From positions 248,001-312,000 of the forward strand of contig NZ_JADIKE010000034.1 in assembly GCF_016904955.1 (NCBI RefSeq): 64,000 nucleotides of DNA. Reading direction: 5' to 3'. Positions within the stretch are counted from its first letter, which is position 1; each line of letters begins with the position of its first letter. Origin of the DNA: Dyella flava. Lineage in GTDB: Bacteria; Pseudomonadota; Gammaproteobacteria; Xanthomonadales; Rhodanobacteraceae. Shown one piece after another: positions 18,727 to 27,753 of this stretch. The notes beneath the pieces were generated by a model. That model was not told the DNA's origin and ran no database searches. It worked only from the letters and a program-made list of their open reading frames with translations. Both the position numbers and the translations under genes were made by a program.

Positions 18727-19416
18727 TCACGCCGCGCGCAGATCTTGCAACAGCGTTCCCTGGCGCAGCGTCTCCGCCTCATGATCGGGATCGCGCCAGC
18801 TTTCGTGCAGCGCCGCCGCATACCAACGCTGCATGCCGGGTAGCACAAGCATGCGCTGCACATAGGCACGCAGAGCGTCATCCACTGACAATTGATAGCT
18901 CTGGATGCGGTACACGACCGGCGCAAAGAATGCATCCACCGCGGTGAACGCCGCTCCCGCCAGGAAAGGTCCGCCGAAGCGCGCGAGCCCCTCGCTCCAT
19001 AGTTCATTCAAACGCGCAATATCACGCATCAGTGCCGCCGGCATACTGTTCAACTGCATGCGGATGCCGCAGTTCATCGGACAGTGGGAACGCAAGGCAT
19101 CGAAGCCTGAATGCATTTCCGCTGCGGCGCTGCGCGCCCAGGCACGCGCGCGAACATCGCCCGGCCACACGCCGGCATGCTGCTCCGCCACATATTCAGC
19201 GATGGAGAGCGAATCCCACACCGTGATATCGCCGTCATGCAGGCAAGGTACCTTGCCGGTGGGGCAAAACGCGCGGAACACCGTCCAACTCGATGATGTG
19301 CCGTGCTGGAACGGCGTGAGCTTCTCCTCGAAAGGAATCTCCAGCTCGGTCAGCAAAATCCATGGGCGTAGCGACCAGGAAGAATAATTCCGGTTGGCGA
19401 TGTGGAGCGTGTACAT
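18727..19416 (-). CDS. Glutathione S-transferase family protein
   Basis: A 229-aa GST from ATG 19416 (MYTLHIANRNYSSWSLRPW), preceded by a GGGGGAGT ribosome binding site; a longer frame reaching 19746 is only overlap with the neighbouring gene. The N-terminal thioredoxin-like domain has NYSSWSLRPWILL (catalytic Ser candidate) and TGKVPCLHDGD with the conserved cis-Pro; DSLSIAEYVAEQ is the glutathione gamma-Glu binding motif. The C-terminal helical domain contains FLAGAAFTAVDAFFAPVV, the N-capping box. The physiological substrate is unknown. The DMT exporter gene lies 29 bases upstream on the same strand. Confidence 0.9.
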   Translation of the reverse strand: MYTLHIANRNYSSWSLRPWILLTELEIPFEEKLTPFQHGTSSSWTVFRAFCPTGKVPCLHDGDITVWDSLSIAEYVAEQHAGVWPGDVRARAWARSAAAEMHSGFDALRSHCPMNCGIRMQLNSMPAALMRDIARLNELWSEGLARFGGPFLAGAAFTAVDAFFAPVVYRIQSYQLSVDDALRAYVQRMLVLPGMQRWYAAALHESWRDPDHEAETLRQGTLLQDLRAA

Positions 19417-19445
19417 GACTCCCCCTTCAAGAATTTGAATGGCGC

Positions 19446-20378
19446 TCAGGTCTGCTTGCAAGCCTGCTCGGTGGCGGCAGCAGCCATCGGTGCAGATGCG
19501 GGTTTGCTGCGGCGGGCATTGGCCAGCGCGACACCGGCTACCGTGATAGCGCCACCTATCAGTGTCAACCAGCCCGGCTGCTCGCCCAACCAGATCCAGC
19601 CGATGAATACGGCGATCGGCGGCGAGAGGTAGATGAAGCTGGAAACCTGCGATGCCGAAGCACGGTGCAAGGCCGCGTTCCACGCCAGATACCCTACGAA
19701 TGTCGGTGCGATGCCCAGCCACAACAGCGCCGCGATATGCGACCACGGCGCCAACGCCAGCGCATGCGGCAACCCCAACCCGAACGGCACGGTGCCCAAG
19801 GTGCCGGCAAAGAATCCAAAGGCGGTGACGCCAATCACGTTGTTACGCGTAAACAGGGGCTTTTGACCGACGAAGAGCACCGCGCAAGCGATCACACTGA
19901 CTACCACCAGGCCTGCCATCGGTTGCAACTTCACCTGCTTGCCGCTGGCCAGCACGACCAGCACCACACCCAGCAAGGCGACACCCAGTCCAAGCATGTT
20001 GCGCATGCTGATGCGTTCGCCGATCCACAGCGCCGAAAGCGTGGTGGTAGCGGCAGGCACCAGCGAAATGATGATCGCCGCCGTACCGCTGGCGATGCGC
20101 GTTTCGGCGTAGTTGAGGCAGAGGTGATAGACAGTCAGGCCGATCACCCCCAGCACCGCCAGTTGCGGCCAGTCCTTACGCTGCGGCAGCGGAACGCGCT
20201 TGGCCCAAATCAGCAAGGCGAAGCAAAGCGAACCAATGGCCAAGCGTGCCAGGGCCACTTCGCCCGGCGTGAACGAGGCCAAGGCATAGGCGATGGCGGC
20301 ATACGCCGATGACCAGGTGATCAGGGCTATGGCGATGTAAACCAATGCGCGCCCGTCGAGGCGCTCCGTGCTGTCCAT
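19446..20378 (-). CDS. EamA/DMT-family inner-membrane exporter
   Basis: A 310-aa transporter with ten predicted transmembrane helices arranged as two EamA repeats (residues about 13-145 and 155-290), of the RhtA/YdcZ-like metabolite exporter type. ATG 20378 (MDSTERLDGRALVYIAIALITW) puts the first helix near the start; the upstream extension lacks support. It is divergent from an Lrp/AsnC regulator gene 113 bases away, a common arrangement for amino-acid exporters; export of an amino acid or related compound is therefore plausible. The GST gene lies downstream on the same strand. Confidence 0.88.
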   Translation of the reverse strand: MDSTERLDGRALVYIAIALITWSSAYAAIAYALASFTPGEVALARLAIGSLCFALLIWAKRVPLPQRKDWPQLAVLGVIGLTVYHLCLNYAETRIASGTAAIIISLVPAATTTLSALWIGERISMRNMLGLGVALLGVVLVVLASGKQVKLQPMAGLVVVSVIACAVLFVGQKPLFTRNNVIGVTAFGFFAGTLGTVPFGLGLPHALALAPWSHIAALLWLGIAPTFVGYLAWNAALHRASASQVSSFIYLSPPIAVFIGWIWLGEQPGWLTLIGGAITVAGVALANARRSKPASAPMAAAATEQACKQT

Positions 20379-20464
20379 GGATCGATTCCGCGGGGGATGG
20401 AATGTGCAAATCCTAGTCTTGCGCCGATCGCCGAGGAATAATGGCCCCAAAGCCAACCCGTATG

Positions 20465-20482
20465 TTTCGCCGTCGAACGAAA
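20465..20482. promoter_or_regulatory. Candidate Lrp operator in the divergent region
   Basis: An inverted repeat TTTCG-N8-CGAAA lies ten bases before the Lrp/AsnC start codon and faces the DMT gene across the divergent region. Lrp-type regulators often bind such imperfect dyads next to their own gene. The arms are only 5 bp, so this is tentative. Confidence 0.3.
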
Positions 20483-20491
20483 TATCAATTT

Positions 20492-20998
20492 ATGTCTACA
20501 ACCTACGAATCGAAACCCGAATGGGACGCCAAAGATTGGCAATTGCTGGAAGCCCTGCAACGTGACGCCCGCTTGGGCTACGCCGAACTGGGGCGCAAGG
20601 TGCGCCTGTCCGCGCCGGCGGTGGCCGAACGCGTAAAGCGCCTGGAGGAAGCCGGTGTGATCACCGGTTATCACGCAGTAATCAATCCCAAGCGGCTCGG
20701 CTACGGCATCGATGCGATGATCCGCCTGCGGTGCGATGGCGGGATCTGCGCACGTATCGGGAAAATTGTCGAAAACGTACCGGAAGTATTGGATTGCCGC
20801 CGTCTTGCCGGCGAGGATTCCGCGCTGCTGCGCGTGGTGGCCATGTCGATCAGCCATCTGGAAGCGGTGCTCGATCGTCTGCTGAAAATGCATTCAAGCA
20901 TCAGCACGACAACCCTGATCGTGCTGCAGACACCGCATGCGAATCGGCCGCTCACCCGCTCAATGTGGGATGCGGGACGAAGCTTGTCGCAAGATTGA
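20492..20998 (+). CDS. Lrp/AsnC-family transcriptional regulator
   Basis: A 168-aa regulator from ATG 20492 (MSTTYESKPEWDAKDWQLLE). N-terminal helix-turn-helix, residues about 13-65, with the family signature DWQLLEALQRDARLGYAELG and LSAPAVAERVKRLEEAG; the C-terminal RAM (amino-acid-sensing) domain runs from about residue 75 to 150. It is divergent from the DMT exporter, the probable target. It is convergent with the DUF3300 gene, with a strong hairpin between the two. Confidence 0.92.
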   Translation: MSTTYESKPEWDAKDWQLLEALQRDARLGYAELGRKVRLSAPAVAERVKRLEEAGVITGYHAVINPKRLGYGIDAMIRLRCDGGICARIGKIVENVPEVLDCRRLAGEDSALLRVVAMSISHLEAVLDRLLKMHSSISTTTLIVLQTPHANRPLTRSMWDAGRSLSQD

Positions 20999-21001
20999 AT
21001 C

Positions 21002-21027
21002 CCCCTCCCCGGTACCCCGGGGAGGGG
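21002..21027. terminator. Strong GC hairpin between convergent genes
   Basis: A perfect 11-bp stem (CCCCTCCCCGG / CCGGGGAGGGG) with a 4-nt loop lies immediately after the lrp stop and 16 bases before the DUF3300 stop on the other strand. It lacks a T tract. It may serve as a bidirectional transcription block, or belong to the REP-like intergenic palindromes seen elsewhere in the window. Confidence 0.5.
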
Positions 21028-21042
21028 TGAAGCGCATGCGCA

Positions 21043-22665
21043 TCAGTTATGCGAATCATCCTTCTTCTTGGGCGGCGGCGGCTGATGGGCCGGCGCAGGG
21101 TGAGCCTGCTGCGGATGCGGCGCAGGAGCCGGCGCGTGTTCGGCCGGCGGCGCGGGACGATGCACTTCCTGGGCCGGTGCCGGGCGTGGCGCCTGGGCCT
21201 GAGGATGCGGCTGTGCCTGCGGCGCCGGATGGAATGCCGGCTGCGGATGCGCCTGAGGCGCTGCATGGACCACCGCCTGCGGCGCAGGATGCGCCGGTTG
21301 CTGCGGCAACGGACGAGCCTGTGGCGTCGACGGATGGGACGCCACCTGCGGATGTGGCACGGTCGCAGGCCGCTGGACCGCTTCAGCCGGTTGTGGACGC
21401 GCTGCATTCGGATGCGGCGCTTGCGTGAATCGCGCCGGTGCGGCCGGATGCTGCTCCGGTGCCGCAGCATGTGGTGCCTGCGCCGACGGATAACCTGCGC
21501 GTGCAAAGTTCGGCACGCTCATCGGCTGCCCCGCCGGGTGATTGTTGTTGGTCACATTGCTGGTGGCGTTGCGATTGAACTGGTTCTGGTTGTGGGTGAA
21601 GTTGTTACTGACGTTGCTGTTGTAACGATTGTTGGTGACGTTGTTGGTGACATTGGTGACGTTGGTGTAGCGATTGATCACCGTGGTCGAGCGCGATACG
21701 TAAGTCTGGTTGTTGTAGACCACCGCCGGGCGATGCCAGCCGCCGCCACCGCCGCCGTTGTAACCGCCGCTATAACCGCCGCCCCAGTTCATGCCCCACG
21801 AATGCCAGCCACCGCCACCGTGGTGATCGAACAATGCGCCCACCACAATCGCCGCACCGAACACTATGGCGCCGACCGCGACCACCTGGCCGGTGGTGTA
21901 GGTCGGCTGCGCGTATGCATAGCCGGGGTAGTACGCCACCTCGCCGCCATAGACGGTTTGCGGGTCGTAACTGGGCACATAGACCGCATCCGGTTGCGCC
22001 GGGTCAATCTGGATGATCTGTTCCGGCGGCGGCACCACCGCCGGACCGTCATACACCGGCGGCGCGTCACCGCTGACGACATAGCCGGACTGCTGCTCGC
22101 TCGCCTGTACCTGCTGCACCGGCTGCACGGTAACCGCCTGTTGCGCGGAGTTTTGCAGGTTGCCCTGCGCACGCGCGCGCTGACGCATCACCTGGATGGC
22201 GTTGAGCACGTCGGTAGGATCGTTGACGTAAGCCTCGCCCAAGGCCGCTGTCCATTGGCTGTTCTGCGCCATCTGGCTCAGCACGGACGGAAACTGGGTC
22301 AGGCCCTTGACGCTGGCATCCCAGCTTTGCGGCTCCACCGCAGCCTGCAGCAAATCGCCTTTGAGGTTGGGATTCTGCGTCAGCAGGTTTTCCGCCGCCG
22401 TGATCTGATCCGGATAGGTCGATCCTGCCAGCACCTGCGCGACGAGCTTATCGGGGAACAGTGCGATCGGCGCAACCATCTGATACAGCTGGTCCGCCGT
22501 CGGAGGCGTATAGGCAGCTGCCTGCTGCTGCCCCGCGGCGCTGGCGGACGATGCCGGCGCGCTCGCCTGATTCGATGCCGGCTGCTGATTGCAAGCGGCC
22601 AGGACCAGCATGCTTGCGCATACGCCTGCGGCAATCGCCATGCTGAGAGAACGTTGCTTGACCAA
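21043..22665 (-). CDS. DUF3300-type lipoprotein with Asn-rich and His/Pro-rich tail
   Basis: About 540 aa. The start is judged to be TTG 22665, because AAGGAG lies seven bases upstream (22673-22678) and translation then runs directly into a lipoprotein signal (AAGVCASMLVLAAC); the first downstream ATG would leave the site too far away. After the lipid-modified Cys come an Ala/Ser/Gln linker, a DUF3300 domain (about residues 50-270: QLYQMVAPIALFPDKLVAQV, YPDQITAAENLL, VYVPSYDP), a hydrophobic Gly/Val segment, Gly/Trp/His-rich stretches, an Asn/Thr-rich zone made of NVTNN-like units and a roughly 150-residue Pro/Ala/His/Gln tail ending KKKDD. Function of the family is unknown; the tail could bind metal or span the cell wall. 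Confidence 0.85.
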   Translation of the reverse strand: MVKQRSLSMAIAAGVCASMLVLAACNQQPASNQASAPASSASAAGQQQAAAYTPPTADQLYQMVAPIALFPDKLVAQVLAGSTYPDQITAAENLLTQNPNLKGDLLQAAVEPQSWDASVKGLTQFPSVLSQMAQNSQWTAALGEAYVNDPTDVLNAIQVMRQRARAQGNLQNSAQQAVTVQPVQQVQASEQQSGYVVSGDAPPVYDGPAVVPPPEQIIQIDPAQPDAVYVPSYDPQTVYGGEVAYYPGYAYAQPTYTTGQVVAVGAIVFGAAIVVGALFDHHGGGGWHSWGMNWGGGYSGGYNGGGGGGWHRPAVVYNNQTYVSRSTTVINRYTNVTNVTNNVTNNRYNSNVSNNFTHNQNQFNRNATSNVTNNNHPAGQPMSVPNFARAGYPSAQAPHAAAPEQHPAAPARFTQAPHPNAARPQPAEAVQRPATVPHPQVASHPSTPQARPLPQQPAHPAPQAVVHAAPQAHPQPAFHPAPQAQPHPQAQAPRPAPAQEVHRPAPPAEHAPAPAPHPQQAHPAPAHQPPPPKKKDDSHN

Positions 22666-22984
22666 GGGTCGACTCCTTCGCGATATCGGGTTATGAAAAA
22701 CCGTTCGGTTTTCCAGCTTCTTGCCATGTGCGGCGGATAGCCCCTGAACCGGATCCACCGAAACACCCTAACCTGCCTGGCCATTTGGCCAGGGACGGGA
22801 ACGCAGTATGCCTTTGCGATTGTTCTATTTGGGCTAATCGCTGATGAATATTCCCCGCGTTTGGTTGGCGTTAGGCAAGCCGGTAAGCTTCATGTCAGTT
22901 CTGTCCTTGCGACTTGGCAAACGCGAGCCGTTTTGCCGCCCGCGCGTCACTCCACGCTGCTCTCTCATGCCGGATCACCACACC

Positions 22985-23935
22985 ATGCGCACGATGTATC
23001 CCGAAATCGAGCCCTATCGCACACATCGCATCGCGGTCGATCAGCGACACACGCTTTATGTCGAGGAATGCGGCAACCCTGCCGGGCTGCCGGTGATCTT
23101 TCTGCACGGCGGACCGGGAGCAGGTTTATCGCCTTATCACCGGTGCTTCTTCGATCCGGCGCGATACCGCATCGTGCTGTTCGATCAACGCGGCGCCGGC
23201 CGCTCCACCCCGTTTGCGGATCTGACCGACAACACCACCTGGCACCTGGTCGCCGACATCGAAGCCATCCGCGAACAGTTCGGCATCGAACGCTGGGTGG
23301 TGTTCGGCGGCTCGTGGGGTTCCACGCTTGCGTTGGCCTATGCACAGAAACATCCCGAACGCGTGCTTGGCCTGGTGCTGCGCGGGATCTTTCTGTGCCG
23401 GCCTGAAGAGGTCCGCTGGTATTACGAAGAAGGCGGCGCTTCGTGGATCCTGCCGGAGAAATGGCAGCGCTACGCATCGGCCATTCCGCCGGAAGAACAC
23501 GGCAACATGCTCGACGCCTATTGGCAACGCTTGACCAGTGACGATGAAGCCGTGCGGCTGGCTGCGGCAAAAGCGTGGGGCGCCTGGGAGGGCGGCGGCA
23601 TCACCCTGGAAGAAAGTCCGGAAACCGAGGCCAGCTTCGCCGCACCGGAAGTGGCGCTGAGCCTGGCGCGGATCGAAGCGCACTATTTCCGCCACCATGC
23701 GTTTCTCGAGTCCAACCAGCTACTTCGCGACGTTGAAAAACTGCGCCACATTCCGACCACCATCGTGCATGGTCGTTACGACATTATCTGTCCGGCGAAA
23801 AACGCCTGCGATTTAGCCGCGGCATGGCCGGAAGCAGAGCTGCATATCGTGCTGGCCGGCCATGCCGCGTCGGAACCGGCGATTGTGGATGCGCTGGTGC
23901 AAGCCACGGATCGCCTGGCCGACCGTTACGTCTGA
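22985..23935 (+). CDS. pip: Proline iminopeptidase
   Basis: A 316-aa alpha/beta-hydrolase of peptidase family S33 that removes N-terminal proline. Motifs: IFLHGGPGAG (oxyanion hole), DQRGAGRSTP, GGSWGSTLALAYA with the nucleophile Ser, RYDIICP near the catalytic Asp, and LAGHAASEP with the catalytic His. Length is close to the usual 310-320 when ATG 22985 is used; the frame extends upstream to 22844 and an ATG at 22967 is also possible. No strong ribosome binding site discriminates between them. It stands alone between divergent and unrelated neighbours. Confidence 0.93.
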   Translation: MRTMYPEIEPYRTHRIAVDQRHTLYVEECGNPAGLPVIFLHGGPGAGLSPYHRCFFDPARYRIVLFDQRGAGRSTPFADLTDNTTWHLVADIEAIREQFGIERWVVFGGSWGSTLALAYAQKHPERVLGLVLRGIFLCRPEEVRWYYEEGGASWILPEKWQRYASAIPPEEHGNMLDAYWQRLTSDDEAVRLAAAKAWGAWEGGGITLEESPETEASFAAPEVALSLARIEAHYFRHHAFLESNQLLRDVEKLRHIPTTIVHGRYDIICPAKNACDLAAAWPEAELHIVLAGHAASEPAIVDALVQATDRLADRYV

Positions 23936-24013
23936 GCACCGCACAAGAATCAGATATCGCGGCATCGAAGGCTTGAGAATAATCACGCCGGCTTGAATTC
24001 AGGAGCTTGCCGC

Positions 24014-24655
24014 ATGCTCACCTTGTTCGACTATCCCGCCTCCGAAAACGCCTGGAAAGTCCGGCAACTGTTGCAGCACCTGCAACGCCCCTATCGCACC
24101 GTCAACATCAGCATCTTTGAAGGTGAAGGCCGCACCGACGCGTATCTGCGCATCAGCCCCACCGGCACGGTGCCGGCGATTCAACTCGAAGACGGCCGCA
24201 CCTTGGCGGAATCGGCTGCGATTCTGTTTTTCCTCGCCACCGATACGCCCTATCTGCCGGCTGACGCGTTTGGCCGCGCCAAAGTGCAGCAATGGCTGAG
24301 CTTCGAGCAGGAACGCATCGAATCGGTGATCGGCTCGCTGCGCTATTGGACACTCACCGGCAAGCTGGAGCGCCGCGCTCCCGCCCTGGTCGAGATGAAG
24401 CGCAGCACCGGCCACGGAAGCTTGCAGATACTCGAGCGTGAATTGGCCCTGCGGCCGTTCCTGACCGATCACGGCTACTGCATTGCCGACATCGCGGTCT
24501 TCGCCTATACCAGCCACGCCGCGGAGGCGGGCTTTTCGCTTGAGCCCTATCCGCATGTCCGTGCGTGGCTAGCGCGGGTGAAATCCCAGCCCGGCTTCCT
24601 GGCCACCATGCATCCGTACTCGGACGACCCGTTTAGCACCAGCGAGTTACCCTGA
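24014..24655 (+). CDS. Glutathione S-transferase family protein
   Basis: A 213-aa GST from ATG 24014, with AGGAG at 24000-24004. N-terminal thioredoxin fold: LFDYPASENAWKVRQLL at the active-site helix (Ser rather than Tyr or Cys), TGTVPAIQLEDGRTLAESAAIL with cis-Pro and the Glu-Ser pair that holds glutathione. The C-terminal domain has LTDHGYCIADIAVFAYT, the N-capping motif. It is unrelated in detail to the GST at 18727-19416. The periplasmic peptidase gene begins 75 bases downstream. Confidence 0.9.
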   Translation: MLTLFDYPASENAWKVRQLLQHLQRPYRTVNISIFEGEGRTDAYLRISPTGTVPAIQLEDGRTLAESAAILFFLATDTPYLPADAFGRAKVQQWLSFEQERIESVIGSLRYWTLTGKLERRAPALVEMKRSTGHGSLQILERELALRPFLTDHGYCIADIAVFAYTSHAAEAGFSLEPYPHVRAWLARVKSQPGFLATMHPYSDDPFSTSELP

Positions 24656-24730
24656 GCCGCTTCCGCCATGGGCCGGGACCGGGGCCACAGTGGCATACTC
24701 GCCGCTCTCAAGTCCCACTGGAAAGCCCCG

Positions 24731-26587
24731 ATGTCCCCGCTTCGCACCCTGGCCCTTGGCGCGCTGGTCCTGCCCTTCGCGGCCCATGCCAACGATCCCT
24801 ATTCCTATGCCCAGCCGGATGAGGTGCGCGTCACCCACCTGGACCTGGCGCTGAAGATCGACTTTCCACAGCACCAGCTGGACGGACAGGCGACGCTTAC
24901 GCTGGACTGGAAGGATCCCAAGGCCGTTGCCCTGGTGCTGGATACGCGCGATCTGAATATCGCCCGCATCGAATCGGTCGATGCCAGCGGCAAGACGGCT
25001 CCGCTGCAATACGCGCTGGCGCCGCGCGACAAGCAACTCGGCAGCAAGCTGACCATCCAGACGCCGCAGCGTCCGCACGAAGTGCGCATCGTCTACACGA
25101 CATCGCCCAGCGCGAGCGGCCTGCAATGGTTGCCGCCGGCGCAGACGGCGGACAAGAAGCAGCCCTTCATGTTCTCGCAGTCCGAGTCGATCCATGCGCG
25201 TTCCTGGGTACCGCTGCAGGATTCGCCCGCGATTCGTTTCACCTATGCTGCGCATGTCACCGCACCGGCGGATACGCGTGTAGCGATGAGCGCGCCGAAC
25301 GATCCCAAGCATCCGTTGAACGGCGACTTCAGCTTCGAGCAGACCCATCCGATTCCGTCCTATCTGCTGGCGATTGCGGCAGGCGATCTGGCGGTAAAGG
25401 AAACCGGCCCGCGCTCGGCGGTGTATGCCGAGCCGTCGGTGGTCGGCAAGGCGGCACACGAATTCGAAGACACCGAAAAGATGATCGAGACGGCCGAGAA
25501 GCTCTACGGTCCGTACCGTTGGGGCCGCTACGACATTCTCGTACTGCCACCGAGCTTCCCGTATGGCGGCATGGAAAATCCCAACATGACGTTCGCCACG
25601 CCGACCGTGCTGGTGGGCGACAAGAGTCTGGTCTCACTGGTGGCACACGAGCTGGCGCATTCGTGGTCCGGCAACCTGGTGACGGCGGCATCCTGGCGTG
25701 ACATGTGGCTCAACGAAGGTGTAACGACCTATGTGCAGGGCCGCATCACCGAGGCGCTGTACGGCACGCGTCAGGCAAACGAAGAAGCGCTGCTCGATAT
25801 CCAGGCTTTGCAGAAAGATTTGCCGAGCATGCCGGAAAACTCACGCCGCCTTGCGCCCAAGCCCGGCAATGTCGACGCGGACGACTCGCTCTCCGATGTC
25901 GCCTATTTCAAGGGCTCGTGGTTTCTGCGCACGCTGGAACAGCGCTTCGGCCGCGACACCTTCGACAACTACCTGAAGAACTACTTCAACCACTTCGCCT
26001 TCCAGAGCATCACCACCGAACAGATGCTCGCCTTCATGAAGCCGAACCTGATCGACAAATACCCCGGCAAGATGAGCTGGGACGAAGTGCAGGATTGGGT
26101 CTACGGCACCGACATTCCCAAGCATGCGCCGATGCCGGTGTCGCCGAACTTCGCCACGATCGACAAGGAACGCAGCGCCTTCCTTACCGGCACGCTGACG
26201 GCTGACAAGCTCGATGCCAAGGGTTGGAACACACAGGAATGGATGTACTTCCTCGATGGCATGCCGGATGCACCGCCGCTCGCCAAAATGCAGGAACTCG
26301 ACGCGGCCTGGCATCTCACCGGCACACCGAATGCGGAAATCGGCATGCGCTGGTACGTGCACGCGATCAACGCTGGCGACAAGGCCGTCTGGCCGGCCGC
26401 AGCGGAACACATGACACGCATCGGCCGTCTTTACCTGACCATGCCGCTTTACGCGGCGCTGGTGAAGACGCCCGATGGCCTGGCGTTCGCCGAGCAGGTG
26501 TACGCCAAGGCAAAGAACGGCTATCACCCGCTTACGCAGCAGGCAGTTGAAGCCTTGTTTGTGAAAGCCAAAGCCGGCAAGCCGTAA
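24731..26587 (+). CDS. Exported M1-family zinc aminopeptidase
   Basis: A 618-aa gluzincin metallopeptidase. ATG 24731 begins a signal peptide (MSPLRTLALGALVLPFAAHA), so the enzyme is periplasmic; the upstream extension of the frame is not needed. The exopeptidase motif GGMEN is at 279-283, the zinc site HELAH at 306-310 and the third ligand Glu329 (WLNEG) follows after the standard 18-residue gap. The C-terminal part resembles the helical domain of leukotriene A4 hydrolase-like M1 enzymes rather than PepN. It probably trims peptides from the N-terminus in the periplasm. A compound REP-like palindrome follows its stop. Confidence 0.92.
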   Translation: MSPLRTLALGALVLPFAAHANDPYSYAQPDEVRVTHLDLALKIDFPQHQLDGQATLTLDWKDPKAVALVLDTRDLNIARIESVDASGKTAPLQYALAPRDKQLGSKLTIQTPQRPHEVRIVYTTSPSASGLQWLPPAQTADKKQPFMFSQSESIHARSWVPLQDSPAIRFTYAAHVTAPADTRVAMSAPNDPKHPLNGDFSFEQTHPIPSYLLAIAAGDLAVKETGPRSAVYAEPSVVGKAAHEFEDTEKMIETAEKLYGPYRWGRYDILVLPPSFPYGGMENPNMTFATPTVLVGDKSLVSLVAHELAHSWSGNLVTAASWRDMWLNEGVTTYVQGRITEALYGTRQANEEALLDIQALQKDLPSMPENSRRLAPKPGNVDADDSLSDVAYFKGSWFLRTLEQRFGRDTFDNYLKNYFNHFAFQSITTEQMLAFMKPNLIDKYPGKMSWDEVQDWVYGTDIPKHAPMPVSPNFATIDKERSAFLTGTLTADKLDAKGWNTQEWMYFLDGMPDAPPLAKMQELDAAWHLTGTPNAEIGMRWYVHAINAGDKAVWPAAAEHMTRIGRLYLTMPLYAALVKTPDGLAFAEQVYAKAKNGYHPLTQQAVEALFVKAKAGKP

Positions 26588-26606
26588 ACCATGCCCGCCA
26601 TGCGCG

Positions 26607-26663
26607 TCGCCGATGCACGGATATCTCCCCATCCCGGCGAAAGCCGGGGTGAAGCATCGGCGA
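26607..26663. repeat. Nested palindrome (REP-like) after the M1 peptidase gene
   Basis: Outer arms TCGCCGATGC (26607-26616) and GCATCGGCGA (26654-26663) are perfectly complementary over 10 bp. Nested between them is a 6-bp stem CCCGGC/GCCGGG closed by a GAAA tetraloop (26633-26648). The inner unit is the kind of REP-like sequence common in intergenic DNA of this bacterial group. It could end or stabilise the peptidase transcript. Confidence 0.6.
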
Positions 26664-26734
26664 TGTTGCGTTTACCGGCAAACCGTCTCTTTTGAGCGAC
26701 ACATACCAGACACCGTCTATTGCGAGTCACGGAA

Positions 26735-27724
26735 ATGAGTACACCCGCAAATACCAATGCCCGCCCGCTCTGGCAGCGACTGTTGATCCGCCGCCTGAAA
26801 TTCCTGGGGATCGTCGCCGCATTGCTGATCGTGCTGCTCGGCGGCAGCTACCTGTTCGCGCCGCAGTGGCTGATCAAGGCCGGCGCCCTGCGCGAAGCGA
26901 TGAATGCCGGGCTGGAAAAACATTCGGTACAGGCCGGCGATACCAACTGGGTGTATTACGAAGGCGGCCAGGGGCCTACCATCGTGCTGCTGCACGGTTT
27001 CGCCGCCAACAAGGAAGTGTGGCTGAAAGTGGCGCCGATGCTGACCGCGCACTTCCGCGTGGTGATTCCTGATCTGCCGGGCTGGGGAGAGTCTTCGCGC
27101 ATTCCCGGCGCCAGCTACAACATCGACAATCAGGCCGAGCGCCTGAACGATTTTGTGCAGACGCTACATCTGCAGCACGCCTTGTTCGTGGGCCATTCGA
27201 TGGGCGGCGCGATCGCCGGCGTGTATGCCGCCGAGCATCCGCAGGATGTCGCCGAACTGGCTCTGGTCGACTCCTTCGGCCTGAAGTTCAAGGAGAACGA
27301 TTTCGCCAAAGAGGCCATGGCGGGCAAGGATCCGTTTATCTATGACGACCGCGCCGGCTTCCTGCGCGCCACCTCGCTGGCCTTCGAACACGTGCCGCAT
27401 ATCCCGGGCCGCTTCATCGACGTGTTCGTGCAGGACAACATCAAGAATCGCGCCTTTATCGAGAACACCTTCAACGAACTGCGCGAACCCTCGCAGACCT
27501 TGGCGCTGCAGAATCGTCTCGACAAGCTCACCATGCCGACCCTCGGCATGTGGTGCCGCGAAGACAAGATCATTGACATCTCGGCGCTGGACAGCCTGCG
27601 CGATGGCCTGACGCATGCGCCGGCCATCAGCACCAGCATCCTCAACGGCTGCAATCACATGCCGCAGTTGGAAAAGCCGGAGGCGTTCTCGCAGGTCTTG
27701 ACCAGCTTTGTGCTGGCTCATTGA
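26735..27724 (+). CDS. Membrane-anchored alpha/beta-hydrolase
   Basis: A 329-aa protein: one N-terminal transmembrane anchor (residues about 22-44, LGIVAALLIVLLGGSYLF), then an alpha/beta-hydrolase fold with VLLHGFAANKEVW (oxyanion-hole HG), the nucleophile elbow GHSMGG with Ser155 and a C-terminal HMPQLEKPEAF holding the catalytic His. The overall pattern is that of lipase/carboxylesterase or C-C hydrolase-like proteins tethered to the inner membrane; the substrate is unknown. ATG 26735 follows GGAAATG-rich sequence with a weak ribosome binding site. Confidence 0.85.
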   Translation: MSTPANTNARPLWQRLLIRRLKFLGIVAALLIVLLGGSYLFAPQWLIKAGALREAMNAGLEKHSVQAGDTNWVYYEGGQGPTIVLLHGFAANKEVWLKVAPMLTAHFRVVIPDLPGWGESSRIPGASYNIDNQAERLNDFVQTLHLQHALFVGHSMGGAIAGVYAAEHPQDVAELALVDSFGLKFKENDFAKEAMAGKDPFIYDDRAGFLRATSLAFEHVPHIPGRFIDVFVQDNIKNRAFIENTFNELREPSQTLALQNRLDKLTMPTLGMWCREDKIIDISALDSLRDGLTHAPAISTSILNGCNHMPQLEKPEAFSQVLTSFVLAH

Positions 27725-27753
27725 CCGGCAGCATCTTCATCGCCGCCACAAAA

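Noticed and set aside
21049..22740. 563-codon plus-strand frame opposite the DUF3300 gene
   Set aside because: An Arg-rich translation created by the Pro/Ala/His repeats on the other strand; a typical spurious antisense ORF.
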